A stretch of DNA of 64,000 nt from Pseudoips prasinana (GCA_951640165.1 OX621246.1:1017001-1081000); one strand, 5' to 3'. Shown: positions 42,611 through 55,317, counted from the first letter of the stretch. A program made the numbers and translations. The notes: generated by a model from the sequence alone, not told the origin.

Positions 42611-42959
42611 ATTACAAACCAGACACTTATTGTAATATTAGTGAATTTTAACTTAAAAATAATTATATTGAGGCCGAGATGTATGTGTGATTTTGCGTCG
42701 AGCCAATACGAGGACTAAATAATGATGGAAGGTTCAACGCTACACAATAAACAAATAATGTTAGGATGTTCAACACACTACCGCGTTTATAGAGTTTGAA
42801 TCTCTAATCTTGTGTCGCGGACCACGCGTTGTAGTCAATAGGACGAAAAATTCATTATAATTACATTATTCTATATAATCTTTTGATTAAACATTGAGTA
42901 TAGGTTAAGAGTTCCAGGTTAGAGGTTGAAAGTTACTAAATAGTTACACCTCTTTTACC

Positions 42960-43115
42960 CTTTTTCATTTCCATGTATATCCATCTTACGGACAACCAAT
43001 GTTGTCTGTAAGAAATCGTAGATGGCGACAAGTCCGCCCTTTCTACATTACTATACTGATACTATATATTTCTCTTTTTGCAATTGGGTGTACAATAAAG
43101 ACTATTGTATGATTT
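42960..43115 (+). repeat. CR1-like LINE 3' UTR fragment
   Basis: ttgtctgtaagaaatcgtag, gacaagtccgccctttctac and ggtgtacaataaagactatt match the UTR block at 41285-41400. Confidence 0.7.
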
Positions 43116-46100
43116 TGAATTTCATAAATAATATGAATAAAATTATTTGCCTACTAATTAATTAAACTATACTTACCACAGGATTAATTTCAAAATGTTT
43201 TAGGAGTACAAATAGTATTTTGACTATCTATATCAATATAAACATTTTCATCATCATTTCGTAAAAGAAAAGTAGATATTTTGTTAGTTAGCTAGTAGAT
43301 ATTTGTAGCCGTTTGTACCTTATAGTTTTAAGAACAATCATGTAACGATGTGATATTTTGATTTGGTGCAATAAAGTGTATCTATCTATTATTTAGCGTT
43401 TAGTGAGAGTCACCAGTTTAGTGAGACTAATAATTTAGTAGAGGGAGTAAAAATGAGAAGCAAGTTAACAAGTTAACATGTAAAGTTATTTTATTTTTTC
43501 TGACTTAATTTTGAAGTAATATTTTCTTTTTTTTCGTCACTCACTATCTTAGAGAATTTATACAAAGTAGGTTTTATACTGTAGTTGTTGCCACTATAAG
43601 TGTATAAGAGTAATTGTGCACTGTCCTTTGTTGACCTGAGTCCATGGTCGCCAGTGATCACGATTAATAGTAGGCTCGCCGCACGTCACTTGTCTCTGAC
43701 ATGATGCGAACATTAATCAGCCTCAAGCTTTTTACACTGTTTATTTTAACCGGGTCTATATGACTGACAGCAGCGAAAGGAACATTCCCAAACATTCCCG
43801 CCGTGTTTATGTGAAAGATGTCTTTGAAAAGTGAAAAGGGTTTTCGCTAAAAAGATTCCTACAAAATGATTTATTTCATGTGTTTTTTACAGCTATGAGT
43901 TTCATATAAAGCTGGCTTACAATTTAGTAGTAGTCTTTTTATTTGACGTTTACTATTTGTCTAGAAGGATAAGGCGTCATGCTGTCTAGCAAATAAGACT
44001 ACTGAGTACCCTGGGCGAGGGTGCGAGACGGTATCTCCTTGGGTGTTCGTACTTCGGCTCAGTACGAACAGCCGTTACTGACTCACAGATCAAAGTCTGC
44101 GAAAAAAGTATTGTAATTATTGGCTATTCGACGCAGATGAGCACGGACCCCAGCGTTAGAGCGACAAGAAAATACCGTAAAAAACGGAAATCCACGCACC
44201 TCCCGTCTCGCAACAGTTCTTGGAACAATATAGCAAATTTTGTTTGTTATTTCTGAGCAGTCATATCTATTGACACCTAAGAGAAACATGGTTTCTAGAT
44301 AAAGGCATCGTGTCTTCAATCTAAGAAAGGAGATCGGCAACCGGCCCATACAAACATGGCCTGGAATGGACATAAATAAAACCATATGCATTTTAAAGGG
44401 GTACTAATATTCTATCGGCCTGTAGGTATATTTATTTATTTTGTAAAACATGGGATGTATTTATTATAAGGCGTATAAAGTCAACAAGATTTCAATATTG
44501 TATATCATGGAACGAATTTTTGTAATAATTAAGTTACTACTTTATATATAAATAAGTAAAACAGGTTAAGATATGTTTATAACAACCGTGGTAAGTTCAC
44601 ACCTATTCAAAAAAATAACCGCGGCCATAGTTGCTTTGTTGTTGATTTGCTTAGTTGTAACATATTATGTTGTCCGTGGTGCGAATAGCAGAGGTAAATC
44701 ATGATGCGTAGATACAAAGTCCAAGCAAGCCGGGGTCAGCAGAATCCAGAAACAAAGCCAAATGTCGTCGTAAATATACATGCCACAAGCAAAACATTCG
44801 CGATGCAAGTCAAGCAAGCCTAAACACGAATGTCAATTAAAATACAATGAGTTCAATATGACAGATAAAAAAGTGTTGCCATTCTCATTGATTTATAAAT
44901 CAACATACCATACATACTATTGATATATATTATGACTATTGAGGATAATGTTATGTATGCAAATAGTACATATTTCAATACAGTGAAATTATAACGCCTC
45001 TGACAATGACAATGTAATAATAACTGCATTGCTGGAAAAATAAATATTTCCCCAACAGCTCAAAAGACCAAAGCAGCCAGACCTTATAAGACAGATTAAC
45101 AAACATGAATGCTGGAATAAAATGATTTTCTTTTACGAATTGAAATAATTTTCCCATGTTGTACAAAATAAAAGGCATAGAAGGATTTTAAATATTATAA
45201 TTTCTTTTTTAAATAGTAATAAACTTTTGTCCATCACAGGCCGGGATTTGCCGAAGTCCTTTAACATCTTTCTTGCGGGAAAAAACGTACCTTTAAAAAG
45301 CTCTGAACACGTCTTCCTAACATTTATCACTTAATAATCACATCGCACTTGCAACTTATCAAAGTTTAAACTATCCATGATATTAGTTTTATAATACTTT
45401 GGTATGCTTCATCCGACGTCGTAGGGTAAATACCACCAGTAGATGTCCAACGTAGTTTGTTTCATAAAACTATTTGCTTCACGTCATAGTTAGACCACAG
45501 ATAATATTAGTTCCCTTACTCCATACTATGGACAGGATAAGAAGGAGCAACACATTTTATAGTGTTTAGATCAAGTTTTGAAATTAATTCAACAAATAGC
45601 ATCGTCGTTAATTCTAATAAACCCTGGCAGATAATGGTGAGGAGGACGATTTGTTTTGAATCAGAATGAAATTTATCTATAATAATGTATATCTACTTAA
45701 AAATATATAAGCATGTAAAGCAGCTGGCTGCCATGGCTGCCATTGTACAGACTCAGGCTATTTTGGAGTCTAATGGCAGTATGTTATTTGTCCCAAGATA
45801 TTTATTTATTTAATATTCAAAATCCAGCTTAAACTTTAACGGACACTATGTTTTGAAGGGTCATAAGTTCCATAAAATTTGTGTATCAACTATATTAGAA
45901 CGGTTGGATAAAAATATTGCTCTAAACTCAAATATATTCTAGTACAATTGATGGAGGTTTGTATGGAAAAATACGGTTAGAAATCGCTCTAAAGTTATTT
46001 TAAAATCAGTCAAATCAGTTTATGAACTGCGAACTCAGGCAGGTACATTATTATTACATTTCATAGTATCATATAAATGTGAAGATCACTATGTCCAGTC

Positions 46101-46462
46101 GGTTAGGGCATGCAATTAGTTATAAGTAAGTAAAAACTTTAAAAGTACGTAAATATGCTTGCGATTATCCGATTTCTAGGAATGACAAACTTAATAGTAA
46201 ATTATGCTCGTAAAAATTATTATAAACATGTATGTAGATGTTGCTCCTTTCTTAAGTTCCGTAGTTCGTACAAAGTTTGTTGATTACTCCTATAAAATGA
46301 CGAGGTGGTCGCCGCGTCGAGATTTTACTATCGTTATAAAGCTATGCGATTTATGTTGGGCTCTCTATATTTAGTTGTTAGCGAGTTAACAGTAAAATGA
46401 TGGCAGTTTATGGCATTTTAACACCTAGGTATTGTAACTAACATTGGTGGTGTATGAATATT
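43116..46462. other. No gene or element recognised
   Basis: 43320-43395 ends in gcaataaagtgtatctatct, a retroelement tail. The open stretch 44083-44391 (-) has no recognisable domain. The rest is AT-rich. Confidence 0.4.
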
Positions 46463-46795
46463 TGACTGTCTCGTTGGTCTAGCGGTAGCGTGTTCATCCG
46501 CAGAGAACTAGGTCCTGGGTTCAAATCCCGGGTCGGACCAAAAGTGATATTGGGACATTTCTGTAAAAAGAAAGATTTCTCAGCATCAGCCCGAAGTCTG
46601 GGAATTGGCGGTATTATACCCCCGTGCATCGGGGAGCACGTAAAGCCAACGGTCCTGTACCTGACCTCTTTCCGTCCTATATCTGACTTCATCCTCAGTC
46701 AGAAGATAGACAGTCCCATTCTGGGGCACTGGGTTCAAGTACAAGTGCGTGTACCTGGAGCCCCAGAATGTGGCAGATACTTAAATTAATTACTT
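46463..46795 (+). mobile_element. tRNA-headed SINE (family B head with long body)
   Basis: Box A ttggtctagcggtagcgtg and box B gggttcaaatccc are 40 bp apart. The body has ggcggtattatacccccgtg and cagtcagaagatagacagtc, and it ends near ttaaattaatta. It is immediately followed by a separate family B tail block. Confidence 0.75.
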
Positions 46796-46883
46796 TTTTT
46801 TTCATTACTAACATAGTTTTTAAGATGTAATTTACTAACAATATTATGGGCCAAGTGTCTGAAATAAAAAGATTCTATTTTAT

Positions 46884-47045
46884 TTTTTCTGGTCGAGTCG
46901 CTAGGCGTCCCATCGGATCATGAGAATGATGGAATAGAAAGTGCTCCTGTGTTTGCGCACACTTGAGCACTATAATATGTCCCGCGCAGATGGCTAATCT
47001 CTGTTGAGACTGGCCGCCGTGCCCGAAATTCGGGTAGGAGGACAG
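46884..47045 (+). mobile_element. SINE family B tail block
   Basis: ggcgtcccatcggatcatga, gtgctcctgtgtttgcgcac, tataatatgtcccgcgcaga and tggctaatctctgttgagac. Confidence 0.8.
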
Positions 47046-47049
47046 TTAT

Positions 47050-47285
47050 TTGACGGGCATGTTGGCGTAATTGGCAAATGCTTGCTTTTCACGCCGGATT
47101 GCGTGGATTCGATTCCCACCCAGGACAGATATTTGTGTGCATGAATATGCGTGTATTCACAAAAGTAAAGAAGTATATTATGTAGTATATCAGTTATCTG
47201 GTTTCCATAGTACAAGCTCTACTTAGTTTGAGATCAGGTGGCCCTGTGTAAATAATGTACCACGATATTATTACTATTATATTAA
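47050..47285 (+). mobile_element. SINE family C, full
   Basis: Head ggcgtaattggcaaatgctt, box B ggattcgattcccacc, body aggacagatatttgtgtgca, tail gttatctggtttccatagta and acaagctctacttagtttga, ending (ATT)n. Confidence 0.85.
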
Positions 47286-47559
47286 ATTACTTTAAATTGT
47301 TGGATTAAAGACACGTCGGTGTTTTCATTAATAACTAATCACAGCCCGCGGTGTCCCCTGCGTTTATTATTGGGCCGACTAAAATAGATATATTTTGCTA
47401 TCTCTTTCTAGGTACATTCTTTTTCTAGGTATAAGGCCCCATATGTTACTCTTTATATCATTAGATATCAGCTAGCGTCGAAAACCATCGAAATCAGGTC
47501 AGCAGTTTCAGACAGACCAAACGGCCAGACAGAAAAAGTTAGACAACGCCCGCGCTTGG

Positions 47560-47730
47560 GAAATGAATCCCCTGTGTCCCGGGGTACTTTACCGACATAT
47601 TATTGACCGACTCAAAGTACACAGCATACACTTACGGGTCACAAAAATAGTTATCATGTGCGGGAATCAAACCCGGGACACGAAGAGAGGAGGCGACTGT
47701 CTTTACCACTGCGCCACAAGTTCAGTCAGT
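47560..47730 (-). mobile_element. SINE family D
   Basis: Minus copy: cctgtgtcccggggtacttt (tail), gcgggaatcaaacccgggac (box B) and ccactgcgccacaag (box A side). Confidence 0.7.
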
Positions 47731-48494
47731 TTACTGTGTCCTCCATAGCACAGAGACACTTAGAAATTAAACTACATTAAGGGCCACCCATCAATAGATC
47801 ATTTTCTCTGCTGGCTATGAGCGACTTAATATGTTAGTAAATTACTGTAACTTTTTGCCTTCCAAATTCCTTTAGAACATGTGTGGCGGGGTGGATAAGG
47901 TACTCGCCTCGTTACTGACTCGAAGATTTTTAAGCTATTGCATAGCTTCTATTGCGGGCCTTGAGCGTGGGGACCGAATCCAGAACTTCCGTAACGAAAA
48001 AAACCTAACACCCCCCACTCCGACCGCCATCTATCTATAAATACCATAACTTTTAATGACTTTTTGAAATATCACGCTTGTCTCTTTAGTTCAGCAACCC
48101 GCCTTTAGGTGGCATTGGTTGTATTGGAAAACTACCGTAATCAGCAGTTTGTGAGAAAGTATATAGGTGTATAGGTATTTATCATCTACGTACAACAGTG
48201 AATATCTGTACTCGTATAATTTGTGTACAAAGTGTTTTAAATATGAATAAACAAAGTGCATTTATTAATGAAGAAAGTCACGAAAAAATGTGAAAGAAAA
48301 TGAGTTAGTACTCTATATACATTCATTTTATTATTATTATCACAAATGCAGTATTATAAAATAAATTAATAATTATAATTGCATAAGTTGATAAAAAATG
48401 CTATGCAATAGCTTTACCGCGGCAGTCTCCCGAGTACCACACGTCTTTTTTGTTTCGGGTTCGATATCGGCACAGGACCACTATTTGGTTCTGA
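47731..48494. other. Degenerate SINE-like pieces, otherwise nothing
   Basis: 47880-48000 (gtgtggcggggtggataagg … ggggaccgaatccag) and 48415-48480 (ttcgggttcgatatcggcac) look like decayed tRNA-headed sequences. Confidence 0.35.
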
Positions 48495-48800
48495 CAGGGC
48501 TGTAGCGGGGTTGGTAAATGCTTGCTTTCCACGCCGCAGGTCGTGGGTTCGATTCCCACCCAGGACAGATATTTGTGTGCATGAACATGTCTGTTTGTCC
48601 TAAGTCTGGGTGTAATTATCTATATAAGTATGTATTTATAAATGAAAAGTAGTATATGTAATATATCAGTCATCTGGTTACCATAGTACTATCTGATCCC
48701 AAACAAAGCAGACTATTTATTATATATAAAATAGTCTGCTTAGTTTGGGATCAGATGACCGTGTGCGAATAATGTCCTAAGATATTATTGTTATTATGTT
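48495..48800 (+). mobile_element. SINE family C containing a fold-back
   Basis: Head gggttggtaaatgcttgctt, box B gggttcgattcccacc. Near the tail, ATCTGATCCCAAACAAAGCA (arm 48691-48718) is inverted at 48728-48756 around a 9-nt spacer. Normal copies have only the right arm. Confidence 0.85.
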
Positions 48801-48844
48801 TGACCATTTGTGGCTTTTCTTAGTTTGGGTGCAATTACATTTAC

Positions 48845-49020
48845 AATTTAATACAAGCTAGCTAAATATCACTGCCATTATAAAATAAATTGTATAAATG
48901 TTTTAACATTCCGTGTACCTAAATATCTGTAATAAGTAACTAGAAATAATAACTGTATTACTACAAACATGTTCTGACTATTTACAAGCGCTATTTTAAA
49001 GTCTACGTGATAAGAACCTT
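48845..49020. repeat. Unclassified dispersed repeat, mate at 11245-11430
   Basis: Aligned by eye over about 175 bp in the same orientation. Flanks differ, so the boundaries are those of the repeat. Confidence 0.7.
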
Positions 49021-49180
49021 TTTATTATTATTATTTATTTCGGTAAATTCCCCGCGGTACTTGAGGAAAGTCATAAAACACAAGTTTCAACCTCTCAAAG
49101 TTATTAGCTCACTACGCACACTAACGATTAACTCAGTTAAATTATCAAACTGTGCAAATTGTATTGTATTTTTGGTTCTT

Positions 49181-49785
49181 AGGGTTCCGTAGCCAAATGG
49201 CAAAAAATGGAACCCTTATAGATTCGTCATGTCTGTCTGTCTGTCCGTCCGTATGTCACAGCCACTTTTTTCCGAAACTATAAGAGCTGTACAGCTGAAA
49301 CTTGGTAAGTAAACTGTACAGATGTATTTGGTGAACCGCATTAAGATTTTTTACACAAAAATAGAAAAAGAACAATGATTTTGGGGGGTCCCCATACATA
49401 GAACTGAAACTCATAAATTTTGTTTTCATCGTACCCATACATGTCTATGGATAGGTCTTCAAAAATGATATTGAGGATCCTAATATCATTTTTTCAAAAC
49501 TGAATAGTTTGCGCGAGAGACACTTTCAAAGTGGTAAAATTAGTGCCCCCCCCCCCCTGTAACTTCTAAAATAAGAGAATGATAAAACTAAAAAAAATAT
49601 ATGATGTATGTACATCACCATGTAAACTAACAACTAAAATTGGTTTGAACGAGATCTAGCAAGTAGTTTTTTTTAATACGTCATAAATCGAAAACCGCAA
49701 TTTGCTTTCATTTAATCAACTGAAATACTTGCTGCTACGGAACCCATCATGGGCGAGTCCGACTCGCACTTGGCCGGTTTTTTCT
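49181..49785 (-). mobile_element. Non-autonomous repeat GGTTCCGTA…GAGTCCGACTCGC
   Basis: About 600 bp, starting agggttccgtagcc and ending ggcgagtccgactcgcactt ggccgg. It is the inverted, longer relative of 32426-32662. It contains tgtctgtctgtctgtccgtc and a run of 13 or 14 C near 49541-49555. No convincing ORF. Confidence 0.75.
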
Positions 49786-50100
49786 CAAATAATCAGTCTT
49801 AATACCTATCACAAACATAATTCAAATTAGGTAGAAAAGTCTTAAGTATTGGAACCTCTGAGGGACAATACTGTAATTTTATTTAAATTTTCCTTTGAAA
49901 TAAAACATACAGTCCCAAAAATTATTTAAAGTTTCCTTTGAAATAAAATATACAGTAACACTAATCTTGATTGGTAAAATAAATATTAATCAAAAATCAC
50001 AAAAATATTGCGAGCTAAAAGGCAGACATAATTGAGTAGTTATTGTAAAAATATCAGACGGAAAAAAGCTCAAATACATCGATCTGTAGGTAATGTTAAA
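49786..50100. other. AT-rich with a short duplication
   Basis: tttcctttgaaataaaa occurs at about 49890 and 49930, a direct repeat of about 40 bp spacing. Nothing else seen. Confidence 0.45.
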
Positions 50101-50395
50101 TGACTCTAGTCTAGCGGTAACGTGTTCAACAGCAGATAGTGAGTTCCTGGGATCAAATCCCGGGTCGGATTAAAAAAATTGTTGACATTTGGAGTCTGGG
50201 GTTAGCGGTATCAACGCCCCCGTGCCTCGGAGAGCACTTAAAGACGTCCCATCGGATCATGAGAACGATGAAATAGAAAGTGCCCCTATGTTTGCGCACG
50301 CCCTTGTGCACTATAATACGTCCAACGCAGATGGCTAATCTCTATTGAGACTGGTTTCTGTGGCCGTAATTTGACCAGGAGGACACAGGAGGGCA
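50101..50395 (+). mobile_element. SINE family B, full
   Basis: Head tgactctagtctagcggtaa, box B gggatcaaatcccggg, then cgtcccatcggatcatgaga and tgcactataatacgtccaac, ending aggaggac. It shows that head and tail blocks belong to one family. Confidence 0.82.
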
Positions 50396-50509
50396 CTATA
50401 ATGTTAATTACTTACAATCAAAATACATATACAGTAATGTACTTGTAGTATTTCTATCTAGATTGTCGGCTCTTAGACGCACGTGCCCACTATCCACCGC
50501 TGCTCACAG

Positions 50510-50571
50510 CCCAAAGAGGATAAAAACACTACGTTTTAGGCCCAAAGAGGATAAAAACACTACGTCACAGC
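50510..50571 (+). repeat. 31-bp tandem duplication
   Basis: cccaaagaggataaaaacac + tacgt is present at 50510 and again at 50541. Confidence 0.9.
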
Positions 50572-50656
50572 CATTGACTGAGACTGACTATCGCGACCGC
50601 GCGTGCGCAAGAGATGACATAATGCTTCCTTCTCTTTCACTCACAGACACTACAGT

Positions 50657-50836
50657 GCCTCTAGCACGAATTCCTGCAGTTTACTTACTCGATCACACGT
50701 ACAGTTTCGTCCCATACATTGAGAACCAAAGTTTTAGTTCTTAATAGTTTCCGCGAGAGGCGCTGGTGCTCAATGTATGGGAGAAACTGTACGTGTGATC
50801 GAGTAAGTAAACTGCAGGAACTCGTGCTAGAGGGGC
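50657..50836. repeat. Large inverted repeat, arms about 67 bp
   Basis: GCCTCTAGCACGAATTCCTG … CATTGAG (50657-50723) is inverted at 50769-50836 with few mismatches, around a 45-bp centre. Either a MITE or a fold-back duplication. Confidence 0.85.
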
Positions 50837-50839
50837 AGT

Positions 50840-51712
50840 ACTCTTAACTAATGTTCGCCTCGCCGCGGCGTCGATCACACTATTCGTAACGCCGGGAGCA
50901 GCATTTACCAGCTTACTCCCTAAGTTACCCGTGCGTAAAGATCTTTTACTCCAATAATACAATAGTTAGTGACAAAAACAATTTTATACCAACGACACTT
51001 TCCGTAGCACATGGACGTCGACACAGGGTGACGCAGCATTGTGCACAACCGCAAATTGGGGGCGACTGCAGCGCGACAGCGACTCAGTCGCCGCCTGCGA
51101 CTGACGGACGCCACCTCATTACTGCTTTATTATTTGTGGAAAAATGTCGCAATCATATCGCACGTAAACTAAGGATCTTGTTTGGAGTAAGTAAGCTTTT
51201 GTGCTCAATTGAGTACACCTTCGCTCGTGTTAATGAATGGATTTATATTTGTATTGGATTTGTATGGTGAAGGTGTGTTGAATAGATAGAGTGAATGATA
51301 TTGCTAGACTTACTCAGCAATCGTTATCATAATAGAATTATGATTTTGAGATTCATTTGTATTTTTTGGATAGCGGAATTTAGTCGAACTAAAGTAGAAG
51401 TGTAAGTAAAACTTGAAAACTAAATAAAACCATAAAGTGAGTATATCAAGCGGAATATATACTAACTTTAAGAATAAGATTATAATAAACCAAAAACATG
51501 GACAATATTGTCACTAATAAATAGACGATGCACTTTAACATTGCAATTATATTAATAGAATAATGAAATTTTAATTCCCATAAATTGTAAATCGTTAAAA
51601 ACATTATTTGAAGTATAAAAAGCATTTCAAAAAATGCTTTTATAATACAACTGTGATTTATTCCATTGTTAATGTATTAATTATATTGTAATTGCATATT
51701 AACACTTATTAC
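50840..51712. other. No gene recognised; GC-rich patch at 51010-51110
   Basis: The patch gcgacagcgactcagtcgcc has no splice-compatible exon that I can support. It could be an unlinked promoter or first exon. Confidence 0.35.
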
Positions 51713-51870
51713 AGTGTGGCGCAGTGGTTAAAGTTGTCAGCTCGCCACTAATTCGGCGCCCTCGTGTTTCAGGTGCGAACCTTGCACAGGTCAACTATTT
51801 TTTGACTATTTTATAGTTGTTCCGAGTCTAGGTGTGCTTTGTGTTCGCGAATTTAACGTTTGTAAAGTGC
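51713..51870 (+). mobile_element. SINE family D
   Basis: Head agtgtggcgcagtggttaaa, box B-like aggtgcgaaccttgcac, body ttttatagttgttccgagtc and taggtgtgctttgtgttc. Confidence 0.7.
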
Positions 51871-52364
51871 GCTGCGATACATGGTCGAACTTAGGGCGAA
51901 AAAAAACCGTTTTTAAAGTCAAAACACTGAAAAACGATTATTTTTCTTTCCAAGTTTTATCGTTTTAGCAAGAATGATAACTCAATTTAGCCAGAACAAA
52001 AGATACTCAAAGGCAAAAAATAACTTTTATAAGTAGAAATTGTGAAATTTTAAGTAGAAATTTATCCATTAGTAAAGGTCCACCCGGACTATGTTATGAG
52101 CTTATTATCGCCTATATCACGGGGGACAACACTACTAATGTTACGAAAAAAGAATTGTTTCTGACAATGTTTTTATAATTTCAGTTACTGTGTCTCTTTT
52201 GTTCTGTCTATATTAAATTTTCATTCATACTAAAATATTAAATGCCAAATAGAATACTAAGATTATACTAATAATGTATCTGTATCTTATAATGTAGGTA
52301 CTTATTGTTTCAAATTAGCCACTGTGATACAACTTTATTTTAAGATAACAACCGCTCATGGTTT
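51871..52364. other. Nothing recognised
   Basis: AT-rich. Confidence 0.4.
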
Positions 52365-52489
52365 TTCAACATGCAATTCACAGACACAAAGATAGAAAAC
52401 AACCATTTATGGATTACACAAATAGTCTGCCTGTGTGGAGGTGATGCGAGCATAAGGAATCCGAGGTAATAGCGAGGCGACTACCATAT
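52365..52489 (-). mobile_element. SINE family D, degenerate
   Basis: catgcaattcacagacacaa, ggattacacaaatagtctgc, and the head side agcgaggcgactacc. Confidence 0.5.
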
Positions 52490-52850
52490 TTAAAATTCAA
52501 ATTCAAAATAAATTTATTCAGTAATATTTTACATTTATGTACAATCGTCATATCGTCATTTTCACCCTACCGTGCACGGTAGGGTGAAAATGACGATAGG
52601 CAGTGCATGACGTAGCAGCTACTGAGAAACACTGTCAGAAAACTCAGTAGAAATTATTTTTTAAGATTAATTAGGTACATATCTTTTATTTGTGTTGAAG
52701 AACAACTCAAACCCATGCAGTTTTGTCACTAAAATAATCAGAAATTTTATAATATACCCTACTACACAATTTGGATTTAATAATTCTTTTGAATTTATTT
52801 GTAGACCATTCTAATATCATTGGATTTTTTTTATAGAATATGTACCATTA
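52490..52850 (-). pseudogene. LINE 3' end, family E, with palindrome
   Basis: The left edge has the tail aaattcaaattcaaaataaa. It then has the spacerless palindrome 52551-52598, and ctactgagaaacactgtcag and cactaaaataatcagaaatt as in 28985-29300. Frame lost. Confidence 0.65.
52551..52598. repeat. Perfect 48-bp palindrome without spacer
   Basis: The left half TATCGTCATTTTCACCCTAC plus CGTG is exactly mirrored from 52575, with the centre at GTG|CAC. Confidence 0.95.
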
Positions 52851-53895
52851 TTATACAATTAATTTTAAAGATGTCTGAAAAATATGTACCTTTCTATTAC
52901 TTTATTATACATTATTTTTAAATGTAAACAATGTATCGATGAAAATATTCTACATTAATTTGGAGCAAAAATTTAAACAGCTCATATCGCTTACTTTCCA
53001 TCGCATAAAATGATTCATTGCCCCATACATTTCATCCGCTTTTCATTTACCGTGCAGAATCACATTCAGCCGTCGTCGTGCAGTAATTCATAAGATCAAT
53101 CTGTTAACGAGTCGATTTACACGAGTGCTTCGAAATTTAAAATTAAAAAAGAAACATGGCGTCAAATAGCGTTCATTAGCTTTTCAGCTCTGTAATTTGA
53201 ACGCGATCAAATTGCGTGCTTTGAATGTGTTCTAAATGAGAACGTTACTGAATCGCGTGCAGATTAAGTGCAGTATTTAGAATGCAGTTATACAGAACGC
53301 AGCGATAGTTAGGTACTAGCATAATGAACTAATGAGATAAGGCATAATGTCATATTTGTGCATATCTATTGGTCAGGGTATTGTCGTGATTGGAGCCAAT
53401 AGAAGCAAGTGGCTTTTTTTTTTGTTAATCTTTATTAATAAGGGGTTTTTATCCACACGGATACGTCAACCCCATTGTAGTACCTTACGCTCTATTAACA
53501 CACAACTGTACCTATTTAATAAACTATGAACATATATGAATGAACTATGACTTTTGAATTAAACCACAAATTATGCGTTTAGTCTTTTCAGATTTAGGGT
53601 ATGCCAAAAATATGTTGGATCAGACCAACATCCCACATATTTAAATTAAACTCCCTACAAAAAGTAGCTTTATTTATTGCTTTTAGAACGAAGTTTTATA
53701 ATGGTGCTTGTTGTAGGAGTTGACTGGTTGAAATTATCACGTAAGGAAAATACGTAACTCCCCTCCATGCGACTTTCTTTCTCTGTCACCTATTATATAT
53801 GAGTGTATGTAAGAACTCACGTTTTGCCAACTGCGGTAGTTTCGTCAAATCGTTGAACTAGCTAATTATACCAACATAAAATTATGTGCACATTT
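52851..53895. other. Nothing recognised
   Basis: No coding or repeat evidence that I can support. Confidence 0.4.
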
Positions 53896-54280
53896 CCATA
53901 TGTTGCCCCTGGCCATGCGGCGTGAAATAGCTGACACAACATATATCTACTTAACATCTTGTCTGGTGCTATAGATTGCCCCGACCTACTAAACAAAATT
54001 ACGTTCGATATTCCCACGAAGGTGGTGAGACACTACACTCCTTTCCATCTTCATTTGGTATCCACAAACTATAGGCAAAATGCATTTTTGTGGAGAGCTG
54101 GCAACTGTTTGAACAGCCAAATTAAATTGTTTAATTTTGTTATTTTTGTTGACAAAACCGAGACAGTGAGAAGGGTACTCAGCCTAGACTTTTTTAAAAC
54201 AAATTGTGTAAACGTGTTTAATTATTATAACTTAACTTTATTTGATCACACTATTGTTACATATTTAACTATCTATTCGT
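53896..54280 (+). pseudogene. LINE ORF2 C-terminal fragment
   Basis: LPLAMRREIADTTYIY, a break, then IDCPDLLNKITFDIPTKVVR and FHLHLVSTNYRQNAFLWRAG. The order LP...RR..AD…G.IDCP.LL…TNY..N is the standard end of insect non-LTR reverse transcriptases. A stop and a shift separate the two parts. Confidence 0.7.
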
Positions 54281-54289
54281 GAAGACCTT

Positions 54290-55313
54290 TTATTGGCTCT
54301 CAGGAACTATAATAATTCTATGATGATGAATAAATATGAAATCATATGAATAAATATATTATGGTTACTATTTGCTGTTGGTCTTCCTAAATAAATAAAT
54401 TTAATTTGGGAATAAAACGATATTACATTACATATAACACTTATTAGTAAAGTAGGTGGGTATATAAGAATCAATGCAGTAACTACAACATTTTCCATGT
54501 ATTAATTAAGAGGCGTGCTGTAGCGAAGAATCAAATTTCAGAGCTTTAAAGGAAATATTTTAATTTTATTTAGAAATATTATTATTTAAATTAATATATG
54601 CATTGTTTTACCGACATATAACCTTAATTTAACTTTCTTATTAATTCTTTTTACTTCGAAACTGATGGATATCTACATATACAAGATGAATTTCAACTAA
54701 TCCTTCTAATTTAAATGTCTACGATATAAAATGAAACTGTAGCCAAAACTTTAGGTTTGTTAATGCAGCGGATTATATTGTGCGTTGATACATGAATCAA
54801 GAAGAAGACTCTATAATATATGTAGGTATAATTATAGATTTGTAGAATATATTCCAATTCCAAAGTACGTATTTAATTTCCTTATTAAAACTAATAAGTA
54901 ATTATTCTGAATAAAATTAGCATAAAAGATTGTAAAGCTTTAAAGAAACGTTTATGTAAATTGCTGCTTGCAATTCGCGCGCTTGCGTTCTCAACTAACT
55001 TTTTAAATATTTTTACGTCTATCTAGATGGTGTAGTTTCTTTAGCAAATAGCTTACCCATTAAAATTAATGGATTAATAAGGTTAAAGTTAAGAAACCTA
55101 ATCGCCGACTAACTAACTTTTAGGGTACCTACTTACTAATAAAATATGCCATGTATTTTTTTCAAATGCTATATATTCTATGGTACGTAGGATGAAAGAG
55201 AACTCTTTTGCTATAAAATCAATTAAGATTTTGAGGAGTTATGAGGGACAGATGCACAAACACACGTACCTACATGCATACTTATATGAACTGTAATAAA
55301 AAAACATAAGAAC
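54290..55313. other. AT-rich, nothing recognised
   Basis: No supported feature. Confidence 0.45.
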
Positions 55314-55317
55314 TTTA

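Noticed and set aside
44083..44391. 102-codon minus-strand open frame as a gene
   Set aside because: No recognisable motif, no flanking signals, isolated in AT-rich DNA. Chance is sufficient.
46466..46540. Possible tRNA gene (box A and box B present)
   Set aside because: The acceptor stem does not close, and the sequence continues into a repeated SINE body that also occurs at 50101.
51010..51170. Missing first BTB exon or an independent gene in a GC-rich patch
   Set aside because: Open frames are short and low-complexity, with no domain and no matching splice phase.
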